Below are positions 7,975-17,327 of a stretch of DNA of 64,000 nt, piece by piece (within the stretch, counting starts at the first letter, position 1; every line of letters starts with the position of its first letter). Both the position numbers and the translations under genes were made by a program. The notes under the pieces were generated by a model. It was given only the letters and a program-made list of their open reading frames with translations, ran no database searches and was not told where the DNA came from. This stretch comes from Aminipila terrae (GTDB lineage Bacteria > Bacillota > Clostridia > Peptostreptococcales > Anaerovoracaceae), in NCBI RefSeq assembly GCF_010120715.1, contig NZ_CP047591.1:1674001-1738000 (forward strand), given 5' to 3'.

Positions 7975-9309
7975 TTATTTATTCCACAGTTTTTCGGCCA
8001 CAGTTCTCCAGTTCTCAGCGCAGGACCTGCACTTCTCAGTAAGAATATCTACATCTTCAGGACTTTCTAAATCAGTTGATTTTGCACCGGAAGCATGAAC
8101 CATCTCAGCAAGTGCTCCGGGATTATCCAGTAAAGGACAAACCCGCAGAAGATTTCGGTTAAAAGGCTGGTGACGGCGGTATTCCATAAAGAGCGGAGAC
8201 TGCAAAGCTTCCAGTAGTGATTTCTCTTTTATATTTGAATCTGAGTAATGAATAAATGCACATGGGTCAATATCTCCATTGGCATTAATATGTAAATAGC
8301 GTCTGCCACCTGCAATGCATCCATCAACATATTCTCCGTCATTCCAGAAATCCATGGTAAAAACAGGTTTGGTCTTACGGAATTTTCGAACTTGATTATA
8401 TAGGAATTCTCTTTGTTCCGCCGTTGCCATTAATTCTGGCAGGGCAGATGCTCCTACGGGAATATATGTAAACAGCCATCCAAATTTACAGCCTTTTTCT
8501 ATCATATCATCGAAGTACTCCTCACTTCCTATGATTTCAGCATTCTGTCTGTGATAGCAGGTGGAAAATCCAAAAGGCAGCTTGTTTTCTTTTAATAGTG
8601 CCATGGATTCTACCACTTTTTTATAAGTACCTTCTCCCCGGCGCATATCTGTTTCACTTTGAAACCCTTCAACGCTGATAGCAGGAATAAAGTTTTTAAC
8701 CCGCAGCATTTCTTTGACAAAGGCTTCATCAATAAGAGTAGCGTTGGTAAAGGATAAGAAAATACAGTCACTGTGTTTTTCGCACAGGCGTATGATATCC
8801 TTTTTTCGAACGAGAGGTTCGCCTCCCGTGTAGATGTACATATACATACCTAGCTGCTTGCCTTGACGTATAATGTCGTCCAGCTGTTCATAAGATAAAG
8901 ATAAGTTGTTACCATATTCAGAGGCCCAACAGCCTTTACAATGTAAGTTGCATGCAGAGGTTGGATCCATAAGCAGGGTCCAGGGAATATTACAGTCGTA
9001 CTTCTTTTCCAGCTTTTTTCTGGTATTACTTCCAATTATAACGGAATTAACCAGAAAATTTTCAAAAAATGTTCTGCGGACATCTTTATCAATATCTGTA
9101 AATAAGCTGGTTAAATATTTATGCCAGACATCATTAGGATTATTTACTGCCTGCTCTCCCAGTTTAAAAGCTCCGGAATAATAGTTTTCTGAATCAAGCT
9201 TTTTTAACCAGTTAAAAACCTTGGGCATGTTTTCTTCAGGATTAGAGTCTAAGTAGCCAAGGATTTTCTTAATACCAAAAGCTTCAACCTTTTCTTTTAT
9301 TATACTCAC
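7975..9309 (-). CDS. radical SAM protein with SPASM-type C-terminal iron-sulfur domain
   Basis: The protein has 444 residues. Around residue 120 it carries C-N-L-H-C-K-G-C, the radical SAM CxxxCxxC cluster motif, preceded by D-P-T-S-A. The G-G-E-P-L motif follows in the SAM-binding strand. The C-terminal third has the Cys pattern of SPASM proteins (C-I-A-G-G near residue 330, D-P-C-A-F, then C-P-L-L-D and C-R-S-C). SPASM enzymes modify peptides, proteins or other substrates through auxiliary iron-sulfur clusters. No precursor peptide of standard type is adjacent. The 50-residue gene about 300 nt away on the other strand is a remote candidate. The GTG start has AGGAGG 7 nt upstream. The substrate is unknown. 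Confidence 0.85.
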   Translation of the reverse strand: MSIIKEKVEAFGIKKILGYLDSNPEENMPKVFNWLKKLDSENYYSGAFKLGEQAVNNPNDVWHKYLTSLFTDIDKDVRRTFFENFLVNSVIIGSNTRKKLEKKYDCNIPWTLLMDPTSACNLHCKGCWASEYGNNLSLSYEQLDDIIRQGKQLGMYMYIYTGGEPLVRKKDIIRLCEKHSDCIFLSFTNATLIDEAFVKEMLRVKNFIPAISVEGFQSETDMRRGEGTYKKVVESMALLKENKLPFGFSTCYHRQNAEIIGSEEYFDDMIEKGCKFGWLFTYIPVGASALPELMATAEQREFLYNQVRKFRKTKPVFTMDFWNDGEYVDGCIAGGRRYLHINANGDIDPCAFIHYSDSNIKEKSLLEALQSPLFMEYRRHQPFNRNLLRVCPLLDNPGALAEMVHASGAKSTDLESPEDVDILTEKCRSCAENWRTVAEKLWNK

Positions 9310-9614
9310 ACCAATTCCTCCTAATAATATTAAAAATTTATATAATTTATCTTATCACAAGCTATAATGATAAACCATTTTTGATAGGATAATATTGAAA
9401 ATGTGTTATATAATGGTAATAAATCTCAATTAACTTGCTTTTTTACAGGATTTTCTTGCACAGCAGTACTTTTTTATAACGACATTACAGGATTTATATA
9501 GCCCAGTTATATAAGCTTATGCAAAAGACAAACATTAATGCTTAAAATTCCTCTTTTTACCTTACATATGAAAACGTTTAATGCACAGAATAACTTTTAA
9601 GGAGGGATTAGATT
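9310..9614. other. AT-rich intergenic region, no clear gene
   Basis: This 305-bp gap separates divergent genes. It contains TATAAT-like stretches and a TGAAAACGTTTAAT motif at about 9569-9582 that resembles a catabolite-response element with one mismatch. I see no RNA gene or convincing promoter pair, although the promoters of both flanking genes must lie here. Confidence 0.4.
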
Positions 9615-9767
9615 ATGAAAAACAACACAAATAACAAAAACAAGGCAGACAATTGTAAGAATACGGTGGAAACCACACCAACAAAGGCTAGAAAAGGTAA
9701 GCAGGCAGAAGATAAAAGCAGAAAATCATCAAATTTTAAATCCAGCATGGATAGCTCAGATTATTAG
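9615..9767 (+). CDS. 50-residue basic hydrophilic protein, unknown function
   Basis: A short gene runs from ATG at 9615 to TAG at 9765-9767. A strong AAGGAGGG ribosome site lies upstream and a perfect terminator follows 43 nt later, which together support real expression. The product is rich in Lys, Asn, Ser and Thr, has a single Cys, no hydrophobic segment, and is probably disordered. Such small basic proteins in Clostridia are often spore- or nucleic-acid-associated, but I recognise no motif of the SASP families. It stands alone as a monocistronic unit. Confidence 0.6.
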   Translation: MKNNTNNKNKADNCKNTVETTPTKARKGKQAEDKSRKSSNFKSSMDSSDY

Positions 9768-9809
9768 TTCTCACAAAAAGAGCCAGGGCCTAATCTCTCT
9801 TCTAAATAC

Positions 9810-9837
9810 AGAGCGGGCAACCCCCGCTCTTTTTGTT
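9810..9837 (+). terminator. rho-independent terminator
   Basis: AGAGCGGG pairs with CCCGCTCT around a 5-nt loop, followed by TTTTTGTTGTT. It ends the small basic protein gene. Confidence 0.88.
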
Positions 9838-9942
9838 GTTTTTTGTGATAATTCTGTTGTTTTTAGTCGTTCTTGCAATTGATATTGTTAAAAATTATTG
9901 TATAATATAAAAAGGTATATTCTGTGTTCTTAGGAAGGTGTA

Positions 9943-10413
9943 TTGAAAATGATTACTGATTATGTAATGTCAACAATTCAATATATTAATAATAACCTTC
10001 AAGTGGAGGCAATTGGTGCAGTTATCGTAATCGCCCTTATACTTTTAGTCTTGACAGGGCTAATATTTCTTGCATGCAGGAGTATAAGATTATGGTATTG
10101 GAGAGTCAACGACCAGATAAGAGCTCTGGACAGCATTGATAAATGTCTGGAAGAAATCAAAAAGAACCTTCCAGAAGGCTTAAAAAAAGAATCTGAAGGC
10201 ATAACAGAAACAGAGAACGTCATTGAAAAGGCGCCTTTAACAGAGGAATGCACAACAGAAACTATGCACGTTGAAAAGCAGACTGAAAAACCTAAAATAG
10301 TTTTTGATAAAAAGGATAAAGACGAACGGACAATTATAAAACCTGGATATAACATAGGAAAAACAGGGAAGATCTATGTTGAAGAGACCCTGCGTGAACA
10401 AATACAGTTTTAG
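9943..10413 (+). CDS. single-pass membrane protein with charged cytoplasmic tail, unknown
   Basis: The 156-residue protein has one strong hydrophobic segment (about residues 23-45), followed by R-S-I-R-L-W-Y-W. A long charged tail follows, rich in Glu, Lys and Thr, with possible coiled coil around 60-80. AGGAAGGTG precedes both a TTG at 9943 and an ATG at 9949, so the start is uncertain by two codons. It lies 23 nt upstream of the zinc-ribbon gene and reads in the same direction, so they are probably co-transcribed. No family recognised. Confidence 0.6.
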   Translation: MKMITDYVMSTIQYINNNLQVEAIGAVIVIALILLVLTGLIFLACRSIRLWYWRVNDQIRALDSIDKCLEEIKKNLPEGLKKESEGITETENVIEKAPLTEECTTETMHVEKQTEKPKIVFDKKDKDERTIIKPGYNIGKTGKIYVEETLREQIQF

Positions 10414-10436
10414 GAAAAGTGACTGGGAGGAAATAG

Positions 10437-10697
10437 ATGTTTTGTAGAAAATGCGGAAAGACCTTACTGGATGGAGATAGATTCTGCAGCTATTGCGGTG
10501 CACAGGTAATTGAAAGATATGAAAACATTAATATGGGGGAAACCGTAGAAGAAGTCATATACAATCATGATGGTTCGGTGGAAACACCCGCTCCGCCAGT
10601 AGTCAATATAGGAGCGCCACAAAAGACCATAGCACAAACGTGGCAGGAGATTAATGATAAAAAGTGGACAGGCCGGCCGGTGCCCACTGGAATTTAG
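10437..10697 (+). CDS. N-terminal zinc-ribbon part of a split envelope protein
   Basis: The frame starts with a canonical zinc ribbon: C-R-K-C-G-K then C-S-Y-C-G-A within the first 22 residues. A linker leads to residues around 75 and the frame stops at 10697. The following frame (10664-12289) overlaps it and continues in a plausible way through R-P-A-G-A-H-W-N. One missing base would fuse the two: either in AAAAA at 10659-10663, or in the GGCCGGCCGG repeat at 10671-10680 (where loss of one GGCC unit would also do). I therefore read this as the start of one protein of about 615 residues. GGGAGG precedes the ATG. Confidence 0.65.
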   Translation: MFCRKCGKTLLDGDRFCSYCGAQVIERYENINMGETVEEVIYNHDGSVETPAPPVVNIGAPQKTIAQTWQEINDKKWTGRPVPTGI

Positions 10698-12289
10698 AAG
10701 GCTTTCCTCTTTCAGGTGATGAACATAAAAAAACAGAAGACATAAAAGTTGATTGGGGAAAACGAGAACTGTTGAAATTTGACACTGAATCTGGACCCAT
10801 ACAGGAAGAGGATATAAAACAATCACCTATTGAAATCAGATTAAATCCAGAAATAAAGCCCGAGAATAAAACAGATATTTTTGAGGTTTTTGACCAACAG
10901 CTCAAGGAAGCAGGAAATGAAGGTACAAAAAATAAAGATACTCTTATTTTTGAAAGGGAACCTTTAGAAATTTTAAAACAGAAGGAGCCTGAGATTAAAG
11001 CAGAATCTACTTTAGAGCAGGAATTGTTTAAACCCAGAATCAACAAAAATGATAAAGTACATACTCCGGTAGAGGAACAAATTGATAAATTTTACACATT
11101 TAGCAAGAAGAATGAGGAGTTTCAGAAGCTGTTAGATAAAGAATATGAACGGTTAAAGAAAACCCCAGACGCAGCTTATACAGAACCACCTCAGATTCCT
11201 TCAAATATAGAAAAGCTTAATATAAATATGCCTGCAAGTATGTCTCTGGACCAGACTGACAGGCAGGTAAATGAGAACCTTCCAGAAGACGACCAGGATA
11301 AAACAGAAAAGGAAGAACTGGTAAAAGAGGAGCCGAAAGAAAAAAGTCCTCAGAACAATCTAAGTGAAGAAAAAGTTGAATCCTTTCAGGGTGAAATTGT
11401 AGAAAACTCTTCTCAGGATCAGGATGAAAATGAGGTGGACAAACCGGCAATTCTGCCGTGGGATGAAATGGAAAGCCCATTAGGTGACTTTGTTGATGAA
11501 GATGCTGGGAAAAAAGTTTCACCGGTTGCGGTGATATTAGCTATTATTATAGCCTTACTTCTTTTCGAAGTTACAATACTTGGTATAAAATATTTTTTAC
11601 CGGAAAGCAGTGCAGCATCGTTTATAAACAACAAGCTCAGCGTTGCTGTAAATTGGGCAGATCATTTAAAAAGCAATAAAGACCAAAAGGAACCTGCTGA
11701 CCAGTCGCAAAAAGATAAGAAAGAAGATGCAAAAGCAGTAAATGCTCCTGCACAACCAGATAAAGCACCAAGCTCAGACAAAGAAGCCTTAATTGCGGAG
11801 TCCCTGGGATATAATAAGAATATCAAATCCGTAAAAGCAGATGACAGCCTTATTTATATAGATAATAAAGATTATGGAGATAAAAACATAAATAATTCCC
11901 AGCAAATAGAAAATAATATCTGGTATCAGGATGATAAGGGAAATACCGTATTTTATGATAAGGAGATAGTAAAGGCTATTATTCAGTTTGATTCATCATG
12001 GATTGATTATGTAAACAACAAAGATCAAACTGTTCTGGGATTTGCTAAGGAAGGGTCTCCAGCGTATAAGGCAGTAAAAAATTCTTCAAAGGCAGGAAAG
12101 GTTACAGAGACTTTTGATACCTTGAGAATAGGAGATATAAGACAGGGAGGTAATGGTTTTTACTTGTGGGTATATGAAGAAATAACCATAACGGAAAACG
12201 GAAAGGCAAAAACAAAGAATTACGACTACATATATTACCTTGAACCTGTAGAGAAACAGATGAAGATAGTAAGTTATACTGAAATTTAA
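10664..12289 (+). CDS. C-terminal part of the split protein: acidic linker, membrane segment, extracytoplasmic domain
   Basis: The 541-residue frame has no ribosome site of its own, which supports its being the continuation of the zinc-ribbon frame upstream. It consists of a long acidic, low-complexity region (about residues 10-285) and one membrane segment (about 288-310). A second charged Lys/Asp/Gln linker follows, then a C-terminal domain (about 375-541) with alternating beta strands. The overall order (zinc ribbon, linker, single membrane pass, outer domain) resembles TcaA-like envelope proteins of Firmicutes, some of which end in NTF2-like domains. Assigning that fold here is inference. 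It may be involved in envelope sensing. Confidence 0.6.
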   Translation: MDRPAGAHWNLEGFPLSGDEHKKTEDIKVDWGKRELLKFDTESGPIQEEDIKQSPIEIRLNPEIKPENKTDIFEVFDQQLKEAGNEGTKNKDTLIFEREPLEILKQKEPEIKAESTLEQELFKPRINKNDKVHTPVEEQIDKFYTFSKKNEEFQKLLDKEYERLKKTPDAAYTEPPQIPSNIEKLNINMPASMSLDQTDRQVNENLPEDDQDKTEKEELVKEEPKEKSPQNNLSEEKVESFQGEIVENSSQDQDENEVDKPAILPWDEMESPLGDFVDEDAGKKVSPVAVILAIIIALLLFEVTILGIKYFLPESSAASFINNKLSVAVNWADHLKSNKDQKEPADQSQKDKKEDAKAVNAPAQPDKAPSSDKEALIAESLGYNKNIKSVKADDSLIYIDNKDYGDKNINNSQQIENNIWYQDDKGNTVFYDKEIVKAIIQFDSSWIDYVNNKDQTVLGFAKEGSPAYKAVKNSSKAGKVTETFDTLRIGDIRQGGNGFYLWVYEEITITENGKAKTKNYDYIYYLEPVEKQMKIVSYTEI

Positions 12290-12318
12290 TCTGTTAAACC
12301 AATTTAGATAATTATATT

Positions 12319-12362
12319 AACAGAGCTGTATTTGGGCTGTATTAAGCTTACTGCAGCTCTGT
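12319..12362 (+). other. stem-loop after the envelope gene
   Basis: CAGAGCTG (12321-12328) pairs with CAGCTCTG (12353-12361) across a long loop. There is no proper T-run, so it is a weak terminator at best. Confidence 0.35.
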
Positions 12363-12501
12363 TGATTCAATAAATCCTGTCGGAAATTAATTAATTTAAG
12401 GGTTTATTACATTAATTATATTCATTAAATTATTTTTTTTTTATGCAGGTATTGTATTTATGGAGCTTACATTACCTGTTGGAAAGGGAGAGTTAAAAAA
12501 A

Positions 12502-14157
12502 ATGGCGACGAGAGCTAACTTTAAGAGAGAGCAGATTGGTACAGGAAACAAAGCATTTTCCACATCCAGAACAACCATTGAAACTGCTTTTTATGGAAAC
12601 AATGTGGAGAAGATTCTTGACCTGCAACAGGCCTATGAAATGGCAAGAACTGCAACAGGTACAATTGAAACAGACATGCCAATCTATGAACCTGAAAAGA
12701 TTGGCCTTCCGGAGAATGCAAAGATTCTGCTGTTTAATGACGGAGAAACAGTGGGAAGATTTGCAGGCGCACGTGTTATACTTGGAGAAGTAGGCGTTGA
12801 GGAAGCAGAAATTGCAAAGGTACTTAGAGAAGCTGTATACAACACAAGATACAAAAAAATGTATCATTCTGAAGCGTACATAGGACTGGATAAGGATTTT
12901 ATGGTTAAAGCACATCTTCTTATTCCTGAAACCTATGAGAACACATTATTGAACTGGTTATTAAATTTCCAGTACAAAACGGCAGAATATAATGACATGT
13001 ATAAGGAATCAAAAGAAATAGGTAATGAGCCAGATATTTTCATTATGTCGGACCCGGATTATAAACATCCGAAGTTCCCAAATGGACTGGCATATTTTGA
13101 TCCGGAACACAATTGTGCATGCCTGTTAGGTATGAGATATTTCGGAGAACACAAGAAAGGAACACTTACTCTGGCGTGGGGCATTGCCAACAGAAACGGA
13201 TATGCATCCTGTCACGGAGGCCTGAAACGTTGCATAAAGAAGAATGGTGAGGCACATGTTCTGGGTGTATTCGGATTATCTGGTTCAGGGAAATCCACGT
13301 TAACACATGCAAAGCATGATGGAAAATACGATGTAACCGTATTGCATGATGATGCTTATATTATTTCAAGCGAAAACGGTTCAACCGTTGCGCTGGAACC
13401 TTCATACTTTGATAAAACTCAGGATTATCCTTTGACCTCCAAAGATAATAAATATCTTCTTACAGTGCAGAATTGCGGCGCAACAATTGATGAAGACGGA
13501 AAACTGGTAATTGTTACGGAAGATATCAGAAATGGTAATGGAAGAGCAATTAAATCCAAGCTTTGGGCCGCTAACAGAGTAGACAAGATGGATGAGCCAA
13601 TTAATACAATAGTCTGGCTGATGAAGGACCATACGCTTCCACCGGTTATAAAGATACAAAATTCTGTACTGGCATCAGTAATGGGTGCATGCCTTGCAAC
13701 AAAACGTTCAACAGCGGAAAAACTTGCTGATGGTGTTGACATGAATGCATTAGTTTTTGAACCTTACGCAAATCCATTCAGAACATATCCTCTAAAGCAG
13801 GATTATGAAAAGTTTAAAGCTTTGTTTGAGGAAAGATCCGTTAATAATTATATTATTAATACGGGACATTTTATGGACAAAAAGATTCCGAAAGAAGTTA
13901 CCATTGGAATCGTTGAAAAAATAATTGAAGGGACTGCTGAATTTAAAGAATTTGGAATGTTATCCGAACTTAAGACTATGGATGTAGAAGGGTTTATTCC
14001 TGACTTTAAAGATAAAAAATATATTGATGCATTAAAAGGCGGAATGCTGGGAAGGATGAATTACCTGGATTCCTTAAAAGAATTTAAAGGAGGACGAGAT
14101 AACCTTCCGCAAGAGGCTAGAGATGCAATCGAAGGAATTATAGCTAAAATAAAATAA
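12502..14157 (+). CDS. pckA: phosphoenolpyruvate carboxykinase (ATP)
   Basis: The enzyme interconverts oxaloacetate plus ATP with phosphoenolpyruvate plus CO2 and ADP in the cytosol. The P-loop G-L-S-G-S-G-K-S-T lies at about residues 258-266. It is followed by the kinase-2 region (V-L-H-D-D-A-Y), and preceded by the substrate-binding segment around A-N-R-N-G-Y-A-S-C-H. The protein is a divergent ATP-type enzyme of 551 residues, slightly longer than the Escherichia coli form. I prefer ATG at 12502 (begins MATRANFKREQ; AAGGGAG upstream) to the in-frame ATG at 12460, which lacks a ribosome site. In a fermenter it may run in the ATP-forming direction. The UPF0182 gene follows 13 nt later. Confidence 0.9.
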   Translation: MATRANFKREQIGTGNKAFSTSRTTIETAFYGNNVEKILDLQQAYEMARTATGTIETDMPIYEPEKIGLPENAKILLFNDGETVGRFAGARVILGEVGVEEAEIAKVLREAVYNTRYKKMYHSEAYIGLDKDFMVKAHLLIPETYENTLLNWLLNFQYKTAEYNDMYKESKEIGNEPDIFIMSDPDYKHPKFPNGLAYFDPEHNCACLLGMRYFGEHKKGTLTLAWGIANRNGYASCHGGLKRCIKKNGEAHVLGVFGLSGSGKSTLTHAKHDGKYDVTVLHDDAYIISSENGSTVALEPSYFDKTQDYPLTSKDNKYLLTVQNCGATIDEDGKLVIVTEDIRNGNGRAIKSKLWAANRVDKMDEPINTIVWLMKDHTLPPVIKIQNSVLASVMGACLATKRSTAEKLADGVDMNALVFEPYANPFRTYPLKQDYEKFKALFEERSVNNYIINTGHFMDKKIPKEVTIGIVEKIIEGTAEFKEFGMLSELKTMDVEGFIPDFKDKKYIDALKGGMLGRMNYLDSLKEFKGGRDNLPQEARDAIEGIIAKIK

Positions 14158-14170
14158 AGGAGGAGAGCTT

Positions 14171-17062
14171 TTGAAAAAGAACAAGAGTAAGCGCCCGGCA
14201 ATAATATTACTGGTGCTTGTAATCTTATTGGGATTGTTTGTCAGTCTCATAGGATTCTTTACGGACTTCTTATGGTTTAAGGAATTAAATTATGTAAGTG
14301 TGTTTTTTACAAAGTTGTTTACCCAGTTAAAAATTGGTGTGCCTACGTTTGTAGTTATTTCTGCACTGGCATATTTATACCTGAAAGTACTGAAAAGGGG
14401 CTACTTTAAGAAAGTTCAATCAAGTGATGTTGTAAGTGAAAAAGTATTGAATCGAACAGCTTTAGGCTTATCTGCAGCTTTTGGTTTATTACTTTCTACA
14501 AGTGTAGCTTCAAACTTATGGTTTGAAATATTACAGTATATGAATAGTACATCGTTTGGAGTAAAGGATCCTTTATTCGGAAATGATGTAAGCTTTTATG
14601 TCTTTAAGCTGCAATTTATAAGCGGATTAAACAGCATAGGCCTGGGGATAATAATTGCTTTTGCAATTTTAACCTTTGTTTTCTATGTAATACTGCTTTC
14701 TCTCAGAAGACCACAGTTTTTTGAAAGTCCAGAGCCTGAGCCAGAGCATGTCTTTGATGAAAATGATAATGTGAGACAAGGCAACTTTGGAAAAAACCAT
14801 TTTGGTGGACCATTTGGTGATATTTTCAATAAAGCAATGGGGAGTCAAGGCAAGACTAGCAGACCTTTTAAGAAAAAACAGTTTGATGATCATAATTTAA
14901 AGCAACTTCTAGGTATTGCATCGAAGCAGATTATTATTCTTGGCGTCTTGTTCTTTTTGATGGTAGGCGTAGATTTCCTGCTTAAACAGTATACACTTTT
15001 ATTTACACAGTCCATGGGAGTTGTTTATGGTGCAGGTTTTACTTCCGTAAAAGTTACCCTGTGGGTGTACAGAGTTTTAATGGTACTGGCTGTAGTTGCT
15101 GCTGTAGTATTTGCAACAGGTATCGCCAGAAAAAAATACAGAGTGATTCTTACTGTTCCTGTTATTATGATTGCAATCGGTTTAGTGGGAGTCGGAGCTA
15201 CAGTTCTTGTACAGAATCTTATTGTTTCTCCAGACGAAATTAATAAAGAAAGTCCGTATTTAAAAAACAACATTAAATATACTCAGGCAGCGTATGATTT
15301 GCAGAATGTAACTATAAAGCCTTTTGCAGCCAGTAATACATTGTCAAAAGGCGATATTTTAAATAACATGGAATCTATTTCAAATATCAGAATTAATGAC
15401 TATGATCCTGCAAAGAAATTCTATACGCAGACTCAGAGTATTAGAAGTTACTATGCATTTAACGATGTGGATGTTGACCGATATTTTGTGAACGGTGAAT
15501 ATACCCAGACTTTCCTGGCAGCCAGAGAAATTGATGAAACCCAGATCAGGGAAGAGTGGCTTAACAAGCACTTAAAGTATACTCATGGATATGGAATAAC
15601 CCTGTCCAGAGTAGATAAAGTCACTGCCAGTGGCCAGCCGGATATGCTTATATCAGGGATTCCGCCTGTATCGCAGGTAAACGAGATTAATATTAAACGT
15701 CCTGAGATTTATTTTGGTGAACTTACAAACAATTATATTCTGACAAATACCAATGAAGAAGAATTTGATTATCCAAACGGAGAGGATAACAAATATGCTA
15801 TTTACAAAGGTAAAGCAGGGATAAAGTTAAATCTTTTAAACCGGGTAATGTTTGCCATCAAGGAACAGAGTCTGAAACTTTTAGTTTCAACTAACATTAC
15901 GAATGATTCCAGAATTATTATCAACAGAAATATTGAAAAAAGGGTCCAGAAAATAATGCCTTATCTTCAATATGATGATGATCCATATATTGTAGCAGCT
16001 GATGGTAAGCTGTACTGGATGATCGATGCCTATACTGTAAGCGGAAATTACCCTTATTCAGAACCATTTACTCAGGCAGGATATAATTATATAAGAAATT
16101 CCGTTAAAGTTGTAATTGACGCATATAATGGAGACACTTCATTCTATCTGGTAGATGATAAGGATCCAATTGCTACCACTTATAAAAAGATTTACCCTGA
16201 ACTGTTTAAAGACTTTAAGGAAATGCCAGAAAGTATTCAGGCACACATAAGATATCCGAATAAGCTCTTTAATATTCAGGCAAATGTATATAAGCGTTAT
16301 CATATGAATGATGTAAAAGTTTTCTATCAGGGAGAAGACCTTTGGGATATTGCCAATGAGATATACGGAACTCAGGAAGCTCCTATAAAGCCAAATTACT
16401 ATATTATGAAGCTCCCTGGAGAAACTAGGGCAGAATTTGTAAATACAATTCCGTATACTCCAAGAAATAAGAAAAATATGACGGGCTTACTGGTAGCAAG
16501 AAATGATGGAGACAATTATGGAAAAATTGTTCTGTATCAGCTGCCAAAAGATAACACAATTTATGGCCCAATGCAAGTAGAAGCCCAAATAGACCAGAAC
16601 ACTGAAATTTCAAAAGAATTTTCACTTTGGAATTCATCTGGATCTACTTACAGTCGAGGAAACTTATTTATTATTCCTATAGAACAGTCGTTACTGTATG
16701 TAGAGCCGGTATATCTGGAGGCTACAAACTCCAGTATTCCTGAAGTGAAGAGAGTAATTGTTGTTTATGGGGATAAGATAGCCTATAAGGAAACTCTAAG
16801 TGAGGCTCTGGATTCCCTGTTTGGGGAAAACTCAACGGTGCAGGCAGGGCAGGAAGGTGTTAACGCTGGTGAACAGGGAACTACAACACCTGAACAAATG
16901 TCTACAGCACAACTAATAACCAAGGCAAATGAAGAGTTTGACTTAGCTCAGGATGCACAGAGAAATGGCGACTGGGCCGGATATGGGGAGCATATCACCA
17001 CGCTGGAGAAATACTTGAGGCTTTTAGCTCCTAGTGAAAATCAGCAGCAGCCTGCTCAGTAA
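14171..17062 (+). CDS. UPF0182 family large membrane protein
   Basis: This 963-residue protein has about seven hydrophobic segments in its first 370 residues. They include the family's N-terminal pattern F-T-D-F-L-W-F-K-E-L and repeated long helices. A large extracytoplasmic domain rich in Tyr, Asn and Asp follows, with the typical R-P-E-I-Y-F-G-E and N-Y-P-Y-S-E-P segments. The C-terminus is a Gln/Ala-rich helix. The length and order fit UPF0182, whose function is unknown. TTG at 14171 is preceded by AGGAGGAG. It is probably co-transcribed with the PEP carboxykinase gene and ends at a good terminator. Confidence 0.9.
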   Translation: MKKNKSKRPAIILLVLVILLGLFVSLIGFFTDFLWFKELNYVSVFFTKLFTQLKIGVPTFVVISALAYLYLKVLKRGYFKKVQSSDVVSEKVLNRTALGLSAAFGLLLSTSVASNLWFEILQYMNSTSFGVKDPLFGNDVSFYVFKLQFISGLNSIGLGIIIAFAILTFVFYVILLSLRRPQFFESPEPEPEHVFDENDNVRQGNFGKNHFGGPFGDIFNKAMGSQGKTSRPFKKKQFDDHNLKQLLGIASKQIIILGVLFFLMVGVDFLLKQYTLLFTQSMGVVYGAGFTSVKVTLWVYRVLMVLAVVAAVVFATGIARKKYRVILTVPVIMIAIGLVGVGATVLVQNLIVSPDEINKESPYLKNNIKYTQAAYDLQNVTIKPFAASNTLSKGDILNNMESISNIRINDYDPAKKFYTQTQSIRSYYAFNDVDVDRYFVNGEYTQTFLAAREIDETQIREEWLNKHLKYTHGYGITLSRVDKVTASGQPDMLISGIPPVSQVNEINIKRPEIYFGELTNNYILTNTNEEEFDYPNGEDNKYAIYKGKAGIKLNLLNRVMFAIKEQSLKLLVSTNITNDSRIIINRNIEKRVQKIMPYLQYDDDPYIVAADGKLYWMIDAYTVSGNYPYSEPFTQAGYNYIRNSVKVVIDAYNGDTSFYLVDDKDPIATTYKKIYPELFKDFKEMPESIQAHIRYPNKLFNIQANVYKRYHMNDVKVFYQGEDLWDIANEIYGTQEAPIKPNYYIMKLPGETRAEFVNTIPYTPRNKKNMTGLLVARNDGDNYGKIVLYQLPKDNTIYGPMQVEAQIDQNTEISKEFSLWNSSGSTYSRGNLFIIPIEQSLLYVEPVYLEATNSSIPEVKRVIVVYGDKIAYKETLSEALDSLFGENSTVQAGQEGVNAGEQGTTTPEQMSTAQLITKANEEFDLAQDAQRNGDWAGYGEHITTLEKYLRLLAPSENQQQPAQ

Positions 17063-17099
17063 GACTGAACATCTGCAACAAATTTAGATTAAACCATTA

Positions 17100-17147
17100 A
17101 AATAGATAGGTAACATACCAGCTTGTGTATGGCCTATCTATTTTTAT
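17100..17147 (+). terminator. rho-independent terminator
   Basis: AAATAGATAGG pairs with CCTATCTATTT, with a further inner stem, followed by TTATA. It closes the pckA-UPF0182 unit. Confidence 0.75.
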
Positions 17148-17226
17148 ACATTTTTAGAAAAAGTCATATTTTTAATAGAAATATAGCTATTTTGTTCTCA
17201 AAATACAAAAAACTTATAAAAAACTG

Positions 17227-17255
17227 TTTAAAAAGAGGCAAAAAAGTAGTACAAT
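17227..17255 (+). promoter_or_regulatory. possible promoter of the glutamine synthetase operon
   Basis: TTTAAA at 17227-17232, a 17-bp spacer and TACAAT at 17250-17255 lie about 70 nt upstream of the start codon. The -35 matches consensus at four of six positions. Confidence 0.4.
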
Positions 17256-17327
17256 TAAACATTATGGTTACTAATAAATAGAAGAAAGTTATTTCTTTAA
17301 TATAATGAAGTTTATAAGGAGGGCAGT

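Noticed and set aside
9569..9582. TGAAAACGTTTAAT as a catabolite-response element
   Set aside because: One conserved base is wrong, and a single weak match in an AT-rich gap is not enough.
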